Shown here: in pieces, positions 1 through 5,937 of the stretch
Layout of the letters: every line of letters begins with the position of its first letter
Position numbering within the stretch: position 1 is the first letter of the stretch
DNA from: Acidobacteriaceae bacterium
Lineage (GTDB): Bacteria; Acidobacteriota; Terriglobia; Terriglobales; Acidobacteriaceae
Length of the DNA stretch: 6,807 nucleotides
NCBI GenBank assembly: GCA_003165855.1
Contig: PMXH01000467.1
Location: forward strand, 1,832-8,638
Direction: 5' to 3'
Translations under genes and position numbers: made by a program
The notes under the pieces: model-generated
What the model was told of the DNA's origin: nothing
Database searches by the model: none
The model's input: the letters and a program-made list of their open reading frames with translations, nothing else

Positions 1-129
1 TTCGTATCAGGGCATGCCTTCAGGCATGCCGTAAGTGCCTCGTTATGAATGCGCCTTCAGGCGCTGAGAGCCGAGATTCGAATCTCACCACGGCTGCTAA
101 GGGTTCCCTAATCAATGAAGGAGATTAGG
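1..129. repeat. REP-like cluster of four stem-loops
   Basis: Four inverted repeats lie back to back in non-coding DNA. The first is an 8-bp perfect stem, 11-18 with 23-30, loop TTCA. The second is a 5-bp stem, 51-55 with 60-64, again with loop TTCA. The third is the 14-base perfect palindrome at 73-86, which can be enclosed by AGCC (69-72) pairing with GGCT (92-95). The fourth is a 7-bp stem, 107-113 with 123-129, around a 9-nt loop. The first two share the 10-mer GCCTTCAGGC 37 bp apart. Paired hairpins with a conserved loop are the layout of REP/BIME elements moved by Y1 REP-associated transposases. From memory, similar TTCA-loop hairpins are frequent in Acidobacteriota, but I cannot verify copy number here. 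The element may continue left of the window. It could also end leftward transcripts from rmuC. Confidence 0.55.
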
Positions 130-274
130 AAGAAAATGTGAGCGAGCCGCCATCCCCTAGGAGCTTCTATGTAGCTAACCCTCGCCACTCGTTTCATTTA
201 GGAGCATTATATGTACAGTGAGATACATACAATATTGCCGGTACAAATGTTCCGACTGGAACATTAGAGCGATT
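130..274. other. AT-richer intergenic stretch with no recognisable gene
   Basis: This stretch lies between the hairpin cluster and the end of rmuC. It is visibly more AT-rich than the genes, especially 195-250, where TATATG, ATACATAC and AATATT occur. Short ORFs that cross it are out of frame with rmuC and resemble no family I know. Its one clear structure is the dyad at 246-265, listed separately. I see no tRNA or convincing promoter in it. Confidence 0.5.
246..265 (-). terminator. Perfect 8-bp dyad just after rmuC; possible terminator or operator
   Basis: AATGTTCC (246-253) and GGAACATT (258-265) are exact inverted repeats around the 4-nt loop GACT. The hairpin begins 9 nt past the rmuC stop codon, a position typical of a transcription terminator. 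It is not a textbook intrinsic terminator, because the stem has only three G/C pairs and on the minus strand it is followed by TTTGTACC rather than a T run. A protein-binding dyad or the end of a small mobile repeat is an alternative. Confidence 0.35.
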
Positions 275-1651
275 TCAACCGGCTTTCCGTTCATTCTCGG
301 ACGCTTGCGGGGGTTCGTCTTCGTCCCACTCAAACGAGAGCGCCCGTGCGGTAGTCTCGATGGGCTCGAGTTCCGGAATGTCCTCCGCCACCGACGCGCC
401 CAGCTCGGCAAACTTCCGCGCCGAAACCAGCACCCGGCTTTCGAGCGATCCAACCGCCTTGTTATAAGCTTCCACCGCGCGATCCAGTCCGGTTCCCACT
501 GAGGTGATGTGGCCGGCGAGAAGGCGCAGGCGTTCGTGCAGCTCCTTGCCGAGAGCGCTGATCTGCTGCGCGTTACGCGCCAGTTTTTCCTGGTTCCATC
601 CGTAGGCCACGGCTTTCAGCAGCGCGATCAGCGTGGTCGGCGACGCCGGAATCACTCGCTGCAGAACTCCTTGCTCGATCAAGCTGGGGTCCTGTTCCAG
701 CGCGGCGCTGAAAAACGTTTCCCCGGGAAGGAACATCACGACAAACTCCGGCGTGGCTTCGAATTGCTCCCAATAGTTCTTGCCGCCGAGAGTTTTCATG
801 TGATCGCGGACCTGCCGCGCATGATTGGCCAGACACGCGCGTCGAGTCTCTTCGTCGGTAGCTTCGGAGGCGTCGAGAAAAGCTTGCAGCGGTGTTTTCG
901 CATCCACCACAACGTGCTTGCCGCCGGGCAGCTTCACGACCAGGTCCGGACGCAGCCTTCCAGTTTCTGTGGTCACGGACTCCTGTTCGGTGAAGTCGCA
1001 ATAAGAGAGCATGCCGGCGATCTCAACCACGCGCCGCAACTGAATCTCCCCCCAGCGCCCGCGCACGTTGGGAGTGCGCAACGCCCGCACCAGATTGCCG
1101 GTCTCCGATTGCAGCTCTTTCTGGGTGGTGATGAGCGACTGCACCTGAGCGCGCAGTTCGCCATAGGCGTCGCCCCGCGCCACTTCCATCTGCTGAATCT
1201 GCGCATCCACTTTATTCAGCGAATCGCGCACCGGCGCGACCATGTCGGCAACAGCCTTTTGCCGGGCTTCCAGATCGCCCCTGGCTTGGCTTTGAAAACG
1301 CTTAAGAGTCTCTTCGGCAATCACCAGGAACGTCGAGTTATTGCTCTTCAAGGCCTCGGACGCTAAAGCCTTAAAGGCATTACGCAATTCCTCGCTGGCG
1401 CGGGTCAATAATTCGACCTTTTCGTTGCTGGTCTTACGTTCCGATTCGAGGGTGGATTCGAGTCGGGCCTTGCTGGCTACCAGCTCGGTTTGGACCTGCA
1501 AAAGCCGCGCCAGATCGGCCTTTTCGGCCGCTAAGTCCTTTTCCATCAATGATAAGTGGGTGTTGAGCGCGGCGGTGCGCGAGCGCAGCACAAGCCAAGC
1601 AATCAAACCTCCAAACACTAGGCCGATGACCCCTATGACACCTGGTTCCAT
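275..1651 (-). CDS. rmuC: DNA recombination protein RmuC
   Basis: RmuC proteins are linked to limiting recombination at inverted repeats; a nuclease-like activity is inferred from the fold, and the exact biochemistry is not settled. The 458-aa product has the family layout. One N-terminal transmembrane helix (about residues 5-22) is followed by a long charged coiled coil (about 28-190). The conserved RmuC domain (about 195-400) starts at [18 protein letters not shown]. It contains [11 protein letters not shown] (234-244), then [15 protein letters not shown] (247-261) with the D-x-K pattern of restriction-endonuclease-like folds. [12 protein letters not shown] (307-318) and [17 protein letters not shown] (336-352) follow. 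The tail from about 420 is acidic and variable. The ATG at 1649-1651 places the membrane helix right at the N-terminus. No clear Shine-Dalgarno sequence precedes it. The gene is complete and of normal length. It is divergent from the CAP gene. Confidence 0.95.
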   Translation of the reverse strand: MEPGVIGVIGLVFGGLIAWLVLRSRTAALNTHLSLMEKDLAAEKADLARLLQVQTELVASKARLESTLESERKTSNEKVELLTRASEELRNAFKALASEALKSNNSTFLVIAEETLKRFQSQARGDLEARQKAVADMVAPVRDSLNKVDAQIQQMEVARGDAYGELRAQVQSLITTQKELQSETGNLVRALRTPNVRGRWGEIQLRRVVEIAGMLSYCDFTEQESVTTETGRLRPDLVVKLPGGKHVVVDAKTPLQAFLDASEATDEETRRACLANHARQVRDHMKTLGGKNYWEQFEATPEFVVMFLPGETFFSAALEQDPSLIEQGVLQRVIPASPTTLIALLKAVAYGWNQEKLARNAQQISALGKELHERLRLLAGHITSVGTGLDRAVEAYNKAVGSLESRVLVSARKFAELGASVAEDIPELEPIETTARALSFEWDEDEPPQASENERKAG

Positions 1652-1717
1652 AGCGAAGGTAACTACTCAGACCGGATACCACGTTCTAGCGTAGCACTAG
1701 CAGCAAGTTTGAGCCCG

Positions 1718-1746
1718 AGTTTGGATCCCTCCCAGGATCGAGTCAA
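1718..1746 (-). promoter_or_regulatory. Possible sigma70-like promoter for rmuC
   Basis: On the minus strand TTGACT (1741-1746) matches the -35 consensus at five of six positions. After exactly 17 nt comes CAAACT (1718-1723), which matches the -10 at only three of six. It would give a leader of about 60 nt before the rmuC ATG. The weak -10 makes this tentative. No comparable pair was found for the rightward CAP gene. A small inverted repeat, GATCC (1724-1728) with GGATC (1735-1739), lies in the spacer. Confidence 0.25.
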
Positions 1747-1760
1747 GTAGGCACAAGCTA

Positions 1761-2681
1761 ATGCTAAGGGCCCCTCGAGTAGTCGGTAGAAGATTTGCAA
1801 TGGCGCTTTTGCTGTTGATCGGCGCCGCCTCGGTTCCGCTGTCGTCTCGCTTGATGGCTTCTTCCGATGGAAATGCGGACTCTGCGCAGCGGACCCGAGC
1901 AACCTTAAAGCCGGCCGCGGCCGCCTCCCCCGACATTCCTTTCATCGACTACGATCTGCAAGCCGAACAACTGCTTCTGGACCTGGCCAATCAAGCGCGG
2001 GCGCAAGCCGGTGCTCCACCCCTGAAGCTCGATGCCGGCCTAAGCCGTGCGGCCCGCGCCCACGCCGAAACCATGTTCGCGGCGCGGCAGCTTTCGCACC
2101 AGTTTGACGGCGAGCCCTCCCTACCCCAACGCCTGGCGGCCGCAACCCAAACCCAACTCGATCAGGAAGGCGAAAACGTCGCGCTCGATTTCGACGCCGC
2201 CGACGGACACAAACATCTCATGCTGTCCCCTCCGCATCGCGCCAACCTGCTCAACTCGGCCTATAACGTGGTCGGATTAGGTGTGGTTCGGAGCGGAGAC
2301 CGGTTGTACATTGTGCAGGACTTCGGCCATGCCCTCCCCAGTTATTCCGCCGCGGAAGTGAAGGATCGGGTTGCAGCGACGGTGACGCAGGCGCGGCACC
2401 AAGCCAACCAGCCTGCTCTCGCCCGCAGCGATCTGCCCACTGCCGACGATGCGGCCTGCTCCATGGCGCAAGCGGACAAGCTCGGCACCTCCCCCGTTCG
2501 TCAGCTTGCCCAGCGTTACACGGTGTTGACCTACACCAGCCTGCATCCGGAAACGCTGCCCGGCAATGCCAGCCATATACTCTCCGGCCACAACCTGCGC
2601 AGCTTCTCAGTGGGCGCCTGCTATGCGCGCACCAGCACCTATCCCACGGGCGTGTATTGGGTGGTGTTATCGCTGGACTGA
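1761..2681 (+). CDS. Secreted CAP/SCP-domain protein
   Basis: CAP (SCP/PR1-like) proteins are secreted or surface proteins of varied and mostly unknown bacterial function. The 306-aa product begins with a basic stretch (RAPRVVGRR, 3-11) and a hydrophobic core (about 13-27), consistent with a Sec signal peptide. The CAP domain spans about residues 67-188. It shows LLLDLANQARAQAGAPPL (71-88), the helix AARAHAETMFAARQLSH (97-113) with the conserved His113, GENVA (137-141), and SPPHRANLLNSAYNVVGLGVV (156-176) with His159. The Trp usually seen before that last motif is absent here. About 105 residues follow as a separate C-terminal segment with a possible Cys233-Cys287 pair. I do not recognise this part. 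The ATG at 1761 is preferred over Met14, which would lose the basic n-region; the SD is weak. The gene ends 16 bp from higA, tail to tail, without an obvious terminator. Confidence 0.87.
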   Translation: MLRAPRVVGRRFAMALLLLIGAASVPLSSRLMASSDGNADSAQRTRATLKPAAAASPDIPFIDYDLQAEQLLLDLANQARAQAGAPPLKLDAGLSRAARAHAETMFAARQLSHQFDGEPSLPQRLAAATQTQLDQEGENVALDFDAADGHKHLMLSPPHRANLLNSAYNVVGLGVVRSGDRLYIVQDFGHALPSYSAAEVKDRVAATVTQARHQANQPALARSDLPTADDAACSMAQADKLGTSPVRQLAQRYTVLTYTSLHPETLPGNASHILSGHNLRSFSVGACYARTSTYPTGVYWVVLSLD

Positions 2682-2697
2682 AAGCGGAAATCGAACT

Positions 2698-3000
2698 CTA
2701 CGCGCGAACCTGTTCAAGGCGCTTCAGCCTGGGCAATGACTTAATAGACTTACCCGCCTTCTGCTGGGCGAGCCGGATCTCATACAGGCTTTGCAGATTC
2801 AGCCAGAATTCCGCAGTCATGCCAAAGAAGTGGGCTAGGCGCAGGGCCGTGTCGCCGGTGATGGCGCGCCTTCCATTTAAAATTTCGGTGATGCGGTTCG
2901 TCGGAACCTTGAGTTGCCGTGCCAGTTCGGCCGCGCTCATTTTCAACTCACTGAGCTCTTCGGCCAAATGTTCCCCTGGATGTATCGCAGTCACTGGCAT
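2698..3000 (-). CDS. higA: HigA-family antitoxin, XRE-type HTH regulator
   Basis: HigA antitoxins neutralise the mRNA-cutting toxin HigB and repress their own operon through a helix-turn-helix. This 100-aa protein matches the family from end to end. It has an N-terminal HPGEHLAEEL (7-16), an HTH at about 22-43 (SAAELARQLKVPTNRITEIL), then NGRRAITGDTALRLAHFFG (42-60), and the family signature AEFWLNLQSLYEI (63-75). The basic tail, about residues 76-100, is of usual length. The ATG at 2998-3000 is supported by AGGAG on the minus strand (3007-3011), 6 nt upstream. HigB is normally encoded directly upstream, but no HigB-like protein is visible in this window. That place is taken by an unrelated-looking 68-aa ORF ending 38 bp away. 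The gene may be a solitary regulator or the antitoxin of a non-standard partner. Confidence 0.9.
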   Translation of the reverse strand: MPVTAIHPGEHLAEELSELKMSAAELARQLKVPTNRITEILNGRRAITGDTALRLAHFFGMTAEFWLNLQSLYEIRLAQQKAGKSIKSLPRLKRLEQVRA

Positions 3001-3038
3001 GGCACGCTCCTAATGATAATCGACGATCCGATGCTAAC

Positions 3039-3245
3039 CTAGGTGGGCCATTTTCCATTCTTTGTGAGTATGGCCCTCAATTTTGTGAATAGATGCCTAT
3101 GCATTCTCTTGCCCGGTACGTCTTCAATGGTCGAGATGAATCTTGGACTATTGGACGCAATCTTAATGGTGACGGAATCGTCGCGATTCCGCTTCGCCCA
3201 AACGTGGATACTCAGAGGAACTACGATTGTTTCTGACTTAGCCAT
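3039..3245 (-). CDS. Hypothetical 68-aa protein in the toxin position upstream of higA
   Basis: I do not recognise a family. The ORF is co-directional with higA and ends 38 bp before it. The protein is basic. A probable beta pair, TIVVPLSIHVWA (6-17) and SVTIKIA (24-30), leads to a likely helix, HRHLFTKLRAIL (49-60), and the sequence ends KNGKWPT. It lacks the HigB pattern (LHPLKGxRxGxWSVxVxxNWRxxF) and is shorter than HigB, which is usually about 90 aa. By hand count the ORF is about 46% GC, clearly below its neighbours. It uses codons such as AGA, AGG, ATA and CTA that the neighbours avoid, suggesting acquired DNA or weak coding status. No SD precedes the ATG, but a good promoter lies 5 nt upstream. 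An in-frame stop at 3282-3284 rules out a much longer N-terminus. Confidence 0.5.
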   Translation of the reverse strand: MAKSETIVVPLSIHVWAKRNRDDSVTIKIASNSPRFISTIEDVPGKRMHRHLFTKLRAILTKNGKWPT

Positions 3246-3250
3246 GCTGC

Positions 3251-3279
3251 ATTTTATGCCGCTGATATAGGCTCGGCAA
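3251..3279 (-). promoter_or_regulatory. Sigma70-like promoter for the small ORF and perhaps higA
   Basis: On the minus strand TTGCCG (3274-3279, four of six matches to TTGACA) is followed after exactly 17 nt by TAAAAT (3251-3256, five of six matches to TATAAT). The -10 ends only 5 nt before the ATG at 3243-3245. Transcription should therefore start at or within a base or two of the start codon, giving a leaderless message. This fits the absence of an SD for the small ORF. higA, with its own strong SD, could be read from the same transcript. Confidence 0.45.
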
Positions 3280-3350
3280 TGTTAAGGCACGGCCGCGCCT
3301 CGTGTTCCCCCTTGTGCTAACCTTGCTCTGCCCTCCGTCTGCGGTTCCCT
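3280..3350. other. Divergent intergenic region with a near-palindrome
   Basis: This region separates the leftward small-ORF promoter from the rightward DUF72 gene. It contains a 16-base near-palindrome at 3285-3300: AGGC, A, CGGCCG, C, GCCT, where only the A/C pair breaks symmetry. No convincing -35/-10 pair or SD was found for the DUF72 gene. The sequence just before its ATG is pyrimidine-rich. Confidence 0.3.
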
Positions 3351-4340
3351 ATGGAACTCACGCACGAGGTCCGCGTCGGCACGGCTGGCTGGTCTTATAA
3401 AGACTGGGACGGCGTCTTCTATCCCTCGGGCATGCAGCGCCGCAAGCAGCATCCGCTGGAATATCTGGCGCGCTTCTTCGATACCACGGAAATCAACACA
3501 TCGTTTTACGGACCGCTGAAGCCCGAGTGGGCCAAGCTCTGGTGCCGCAAGGTCGCGGCTGTGAACACGAAATTTCTGTTTACGGCCAAGCTTTATCGTG
3601 CGTTCACACACTCTCCCATCGCAGTCATGGAGCCGACTTCGGCCGCGACCATCCGTCCCACCGACGAAGACGAGGCCCGCACCCGCGAAGGCCTCGACGC
3701 AATCGCCAGTGAAGGACGGCTGGGCGCGCTGCTCATCCAGTTTCCCGTATCGTTCAAGAACACTTCGCTAAACCGCGAATATCTCGATCGCCTGCTGCGC
3801 CAGTTCATCGAGTATCCGCGCGTGGTGGAGGTGCGCCACTCCAGCTGGAACGACGCGGCAACGCTGGCCGCGTTCACGCAGAAAAATGTCGGCTTCTGCA
3901 ACATCGATCAGCCGCTGCTCGGCCGCTCGCTCGCGCCTACCGAACATGTGACCGGCGCGATCGGCTACGTTCGCCTGCATGGCCGCAACTACGAGCACTG
4001 GTTTGCCGATCAAAGCTCTGACAATCAGCGTTCCGATTCCGACAACCGCAACGACCGCTACAACTATCTCTACAATCAGCAGGAACTCGCGGGCTGGAAA
4101 GAAAGAATCGCAAGCGTCGCCGAGCGCGCGTTGACGACTTACGTGATCACTAACAACCACTTCGAGAGCAAAGCGGGTGTGAACGCGCTGGAGTTGAAGG
4201 CCATGATCAGCGGCAAGCGCGTGCTGGCTCCGCCCACGCTGATCCAAAAGTATCCCGAGCTGAGAAAGATTGCGGATGCTGCGGAAGATTCCGGCGATAA
4301 TTTAGGAGCCTCTAAGCAAAACCTCCTCTTCCACCAATAG
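3351..4340 (+). CDS. DUF72 domain-containing protein (YecE-like)
   Basis: DUF72 proteins adopt a TIM-barrel fold; their reaction is not established. The 329-aa product carries the family motifs in order. RVGTAGWSYKDW (8-19) and FDTTEINTSFYG (43-54) come first. FLFTAKLYRAFTH (75-87), GALLIQFPVSF (125-135) and VVEVRHSSW (158-166) follow. CNIDQP (183-188), GYVRLHGRNYEHWF (205-218) and YVITNNHFESKAGVNALEL (264-282) complete the set. Family members are commonly about 230-300 aa. The extra length comes from an Asp/Asn/Ser/Arg-rich insert at about 219-236 and a C-terminal extension after about 295. The ATG at 3351 lies only six residues before the first conserved motif, and the next Met (28) would remove it, so this start is secure despite the missing SD. 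The gene appears to stand alone; the next gene starts about 90 bp later with its own signals. Confidence 0.92.
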   Translation: MELTHEVRVGTAGWSYKDWDGVFYPSGMQRRKQHPLEYLARFFDTTEINTSFYGPLKPEWAKLWCRKVAAVNTKFLFTAKLYRAFTHSPIAVMEPTSAATIRPTDEDEARTREGLDAIASEGRLGALLIQFPVSFKNTSLNREYLDRLLRQFIEYPRVVEVRHSSWNDAATLAAFTQKNVGFCNIDQPLLGRSLAPTEHVTGAIGYVRLHGRNYEHWFADQSSDNQRSDSDNRNDRYNYLYNQQELAGWKERIASVAERALTTYVITNNHFESKAGVNALELKAMISGKRVLAPPTLIQKYPELRKIADAAEDSGDNLGASKQNLLFHQ

Positions 4341-4416
4341 CGGGGTAGAACCCTCCACTAATCTCTGACGTAACTGTGTCGAAGTGCAAAATGCTTCATC
4401 TTGACGGGCTAATTCT

Positions 4417-4423
4417 GGAGGGG
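4417..4423 (+). promoter_or_regulatory. Ribosome binding site supporting the 4432 start
   Basis: GGAGGGG lies 8 nt before the ATG at 4432 and is the stronger of two candidate sites for this gene. A second site, AGGAAGG (4464-4470), lies 6 nt before the in-frame ATG at 4477. Confidence 0.6.
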
Positions 4424-4431
4424 CACACTCA

Positions 4432-5937
4432 ATGTCGGTTGCGCTGGTTTCTCTTCAAAGCGCAGGAAGGCTCGCCATGCGTCCACTTCGCCTTGCACTT
4501 CTCAGGAAGCTCAGTTGGGGAAGCCGGGCTTCTGTTTTACTGCTCCTGTACACGACAACAGCGATCACCTCATCTGCTCAGACTTTCACCACACTGCACA
4601 GCTTCGACGGCGCCGATGGCCACGGCCCTGCCGCCGGGCTCGTCCAGGCTGCGAATGGGCTCCTCTATGGGACGACGAGCGGTGGCGGAGCCAGCAACGA
4701 TGGCACGGTTTTCAAGATCCTCCCGGATGGCACGCTAACGACGCTTTACAGCTTCTGCTCACAGAGCGCTTGCGCGGATGGGAAAGGCACCGGTGCGGTG
4801 TTGGTCCAGGCACCCGACGGGAACCTGTACGGTACAACGGCTGCGGGCGCTACCAACGATGCTGGCACGGTCTTCGAGATCACCCCAAAGGGCGCACTGA
4901 CGACACTCTACAGCTTTTGTTCGCAAAGCAATTGCACGGACGGCTATTCCCCCCAAGCGGGGCTGGTCCGATCCGCCAATGGGGACCTCTACGGAATAAC
5001 AACCGAAGGCGGGGCCAGCAACTCTGGCACGGTCTTCAAGGTCACACCGGGTGGCACGCTGACGACGCTGCACAGCTTTTGCTCGCAGAGCGGCTGCGCG
5101 GATGGGGAATTACCCCAAGCGGCGCTGGTGCAAGTCACCAATGGGGACTTCTACGGGGTAGCGCGCTTCGGCGGGGCCAGCGGTGTTGGCACGGTCTTCC
5201 AAGTCACCCCGAGTGGCACGCTGACGACCATTCACAGCTTCGATTCGGCGGACGGCGCCTCTCCCTTCGCTGGCCTGATCCAGGCTGCGAATGGAAACCT
5301 CTACGGGACTACCCCTGAGGGAGGAGCGAATGGCACTGCCTGTCCTGGAGGCTGTGGCACGGTCTTCGAAATCACCCCAAGCGGAACGTTGACGACGCTT
5401 TACAGCTTTTGCTCGCAGAGCGATTGCACAGACGGCAGTGCGCCCTTTGGAGGCCTCGTCCAGGCCACCGACGGAAACTTTTTCGGGACCACATCAGCAG
5501 GGGGAGCCAAGAACCAAGGTACGGTCTTTGAAATCACCCCAAATGGCACGCTGACTACCTTGCATAGCCTCGACTCGATCGACGGCACACTGCTATACGC
5601 TGGGCTGGTGCAGGACACTAATGGGAACTTCTACGGGACAACGGCGAGCGGCGGGGCCAACGACGACGGCACGGTCTTCGCCCTGTCTGTTGGTCTCGAC
5701 CCATTCGTCGAAACGCAGCCCACCCGAGGCGGGGTAGGAGCGGCCGTCAAGATTTTGGGAACCAAGCTAAATGGCGCGAGCAACGTCGCGTTTGACGGCA
5801 CAGGCACTGTCTTCACGGTGGTCTCGGACTCTGAGATCAGGACCACTGTACCGACGGGCGCAAGCACGGGTCTTGTGACGGTGACGACACCGGCAGGCAC
5901 GCTGACAAGCAACCAGAAGTTCCAGGTCACGCCGTAA
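4432..5937 (+). CDS. Secreted GloVer tandem-repeat protein with C-terminal TIG/IPT domain
   Basis: The 501-aa product is built almost entirely of the Gloeo/Verruco (GloVer, TIGR03803-type) repeat, whose function is unknown and which is thought to act outside the cell. A Sec signal is visible: basic residues at 17-32, a hydrophobic core (34-40), and a likely cut after SSA (47-49). Seven repeats follow, at 52-100, 101-154, 155-208, 209-262, 263-318, 319-372 and 373-418. Each reads roughly TLTTLYSF..DG..P.AGLVQA.NG.LYGTT..GGA..GTVF.ITP.G. Units 2, 3, 4 and 6 carry CSQSxC. Residues about 423-501 form an Ig-like TIG/IPT domain. I see no PEP-CTERM or other sorting signal. Two starts are possible: 4432 (strong SD) or Met16 at 4477 (also a good SD, giving a more typical signal peptide). 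A weak promoter-like pair, CTGACG (4365) and CAAAAT (4387), lies upstream. Confidence 0.88.
   Translation: MSVALVSLQSAGRLAMRPLRLALLRKLSWGSRASVLLLLYTTTAITSSAQTFTTLHSFDGADGHGPAAGLVQAANGLLYGTTSGGGASNDGTVFKILPDGTLTTLYSFCSQSACADGKGTGAVLVQAPDGNLYGTTAAGATNDAGTVFEITPKGALTTLYSFCSQSNCTDGYSPQAGLVRSANGDLYGITTEGGASNSGTVFKVTPGGTLTTLHSFCSQSGCADGELPQAALVQVTNGDFYGVARFGGASGVGTVFQVTPSGTLTTIHSFDSADGASPFAGLIQAANGNLYGTTPEGGANGTACPGGCGTVFEITPSGTLTTLYSFCSQSDCTDGSAPFGGLVQATDGNFFGTTSAGGAKNQGTVFEITPNGTLTTLHSLDSIDGTLLYAGLVQDTNGNFYGTTASGGANDDGTVFALSVGLDPFVETQPTRGGVGAAVKILGTKLNGASNVAFDGTGTVFTVVSDSEIRTTVPTGASTGLVTVTTPAGTLTSNQKFQVTP
4585..5685 (+). repeat. Seven in-frame tandem repeats of about 147-168 bp
   Basis: The repeat boundaries within the coding sequence are about 4585-4731, 4732-4893, 4894-5055, 5056-5217, 5218-5385, 5386-5547 and 5548-5685. 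Four of the middle units are exactly 162 bp long. Blocks are nearly identical at the DNA level: GGCACGGTCTTC recurs in most units, and CTCGCAGAGCG occurs in both unit 4 and unit 6. This suggests amplification by unequal recombination. Units 1 and 7 are shorter, and unit 5 is longer through a small insert. Confidence 0.85.

Noticed and set aside
1..100. Intact tRNA gene ending near 100
   Set aside because: Only a T-loop-like palindrome is present. No D-arm, anticodon arm, matching acceptor strand or CCA end could be found.
509..1366. 285-aa plus-strand ORF opposite rmuC
   Set aside because: It is antisense to a well-supported rmuC and has no recognisable motifs. Long antisense frames are common in GC-rich genes.
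1785..1830. Twin-arginine signal in the CAP protein
   Set aside because: The RR at residues 10-11 is followed by FAMA, not the x-F-L-K pattern, so a normal Sec signal is more likely.
3043..3270. 75-aa plus-strand ORF opposite the small higA-linked ORF
   Set aside because: It is hydrophobic and Met-rich. The competing minus-strand ORF has a promoter and a co-directional partner, so this one is less likely, although neither is proven.
3768..4247. 159-aa minus-strand ORF opposite the DUF72 gene
   Set aside because: It is antisense to conserved DUF72 motifs and has no own ribosome site or family signature.
4401..4429. TTGACG at 4401 as a promoter for the GloVer gene
   Set aside because: The -10 position (CACACT) matches only three of six, and the transcription start would fall after the 4432 ATG. 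It would work only for the 4477 start.
4515..5318. 267-aa plus-strand ORF in another frame of the GloVer gene
   Set aside because: It is a periodic shadow of the tandem repeats, rich in Arg, Trp and Gln, with no family resemblance.
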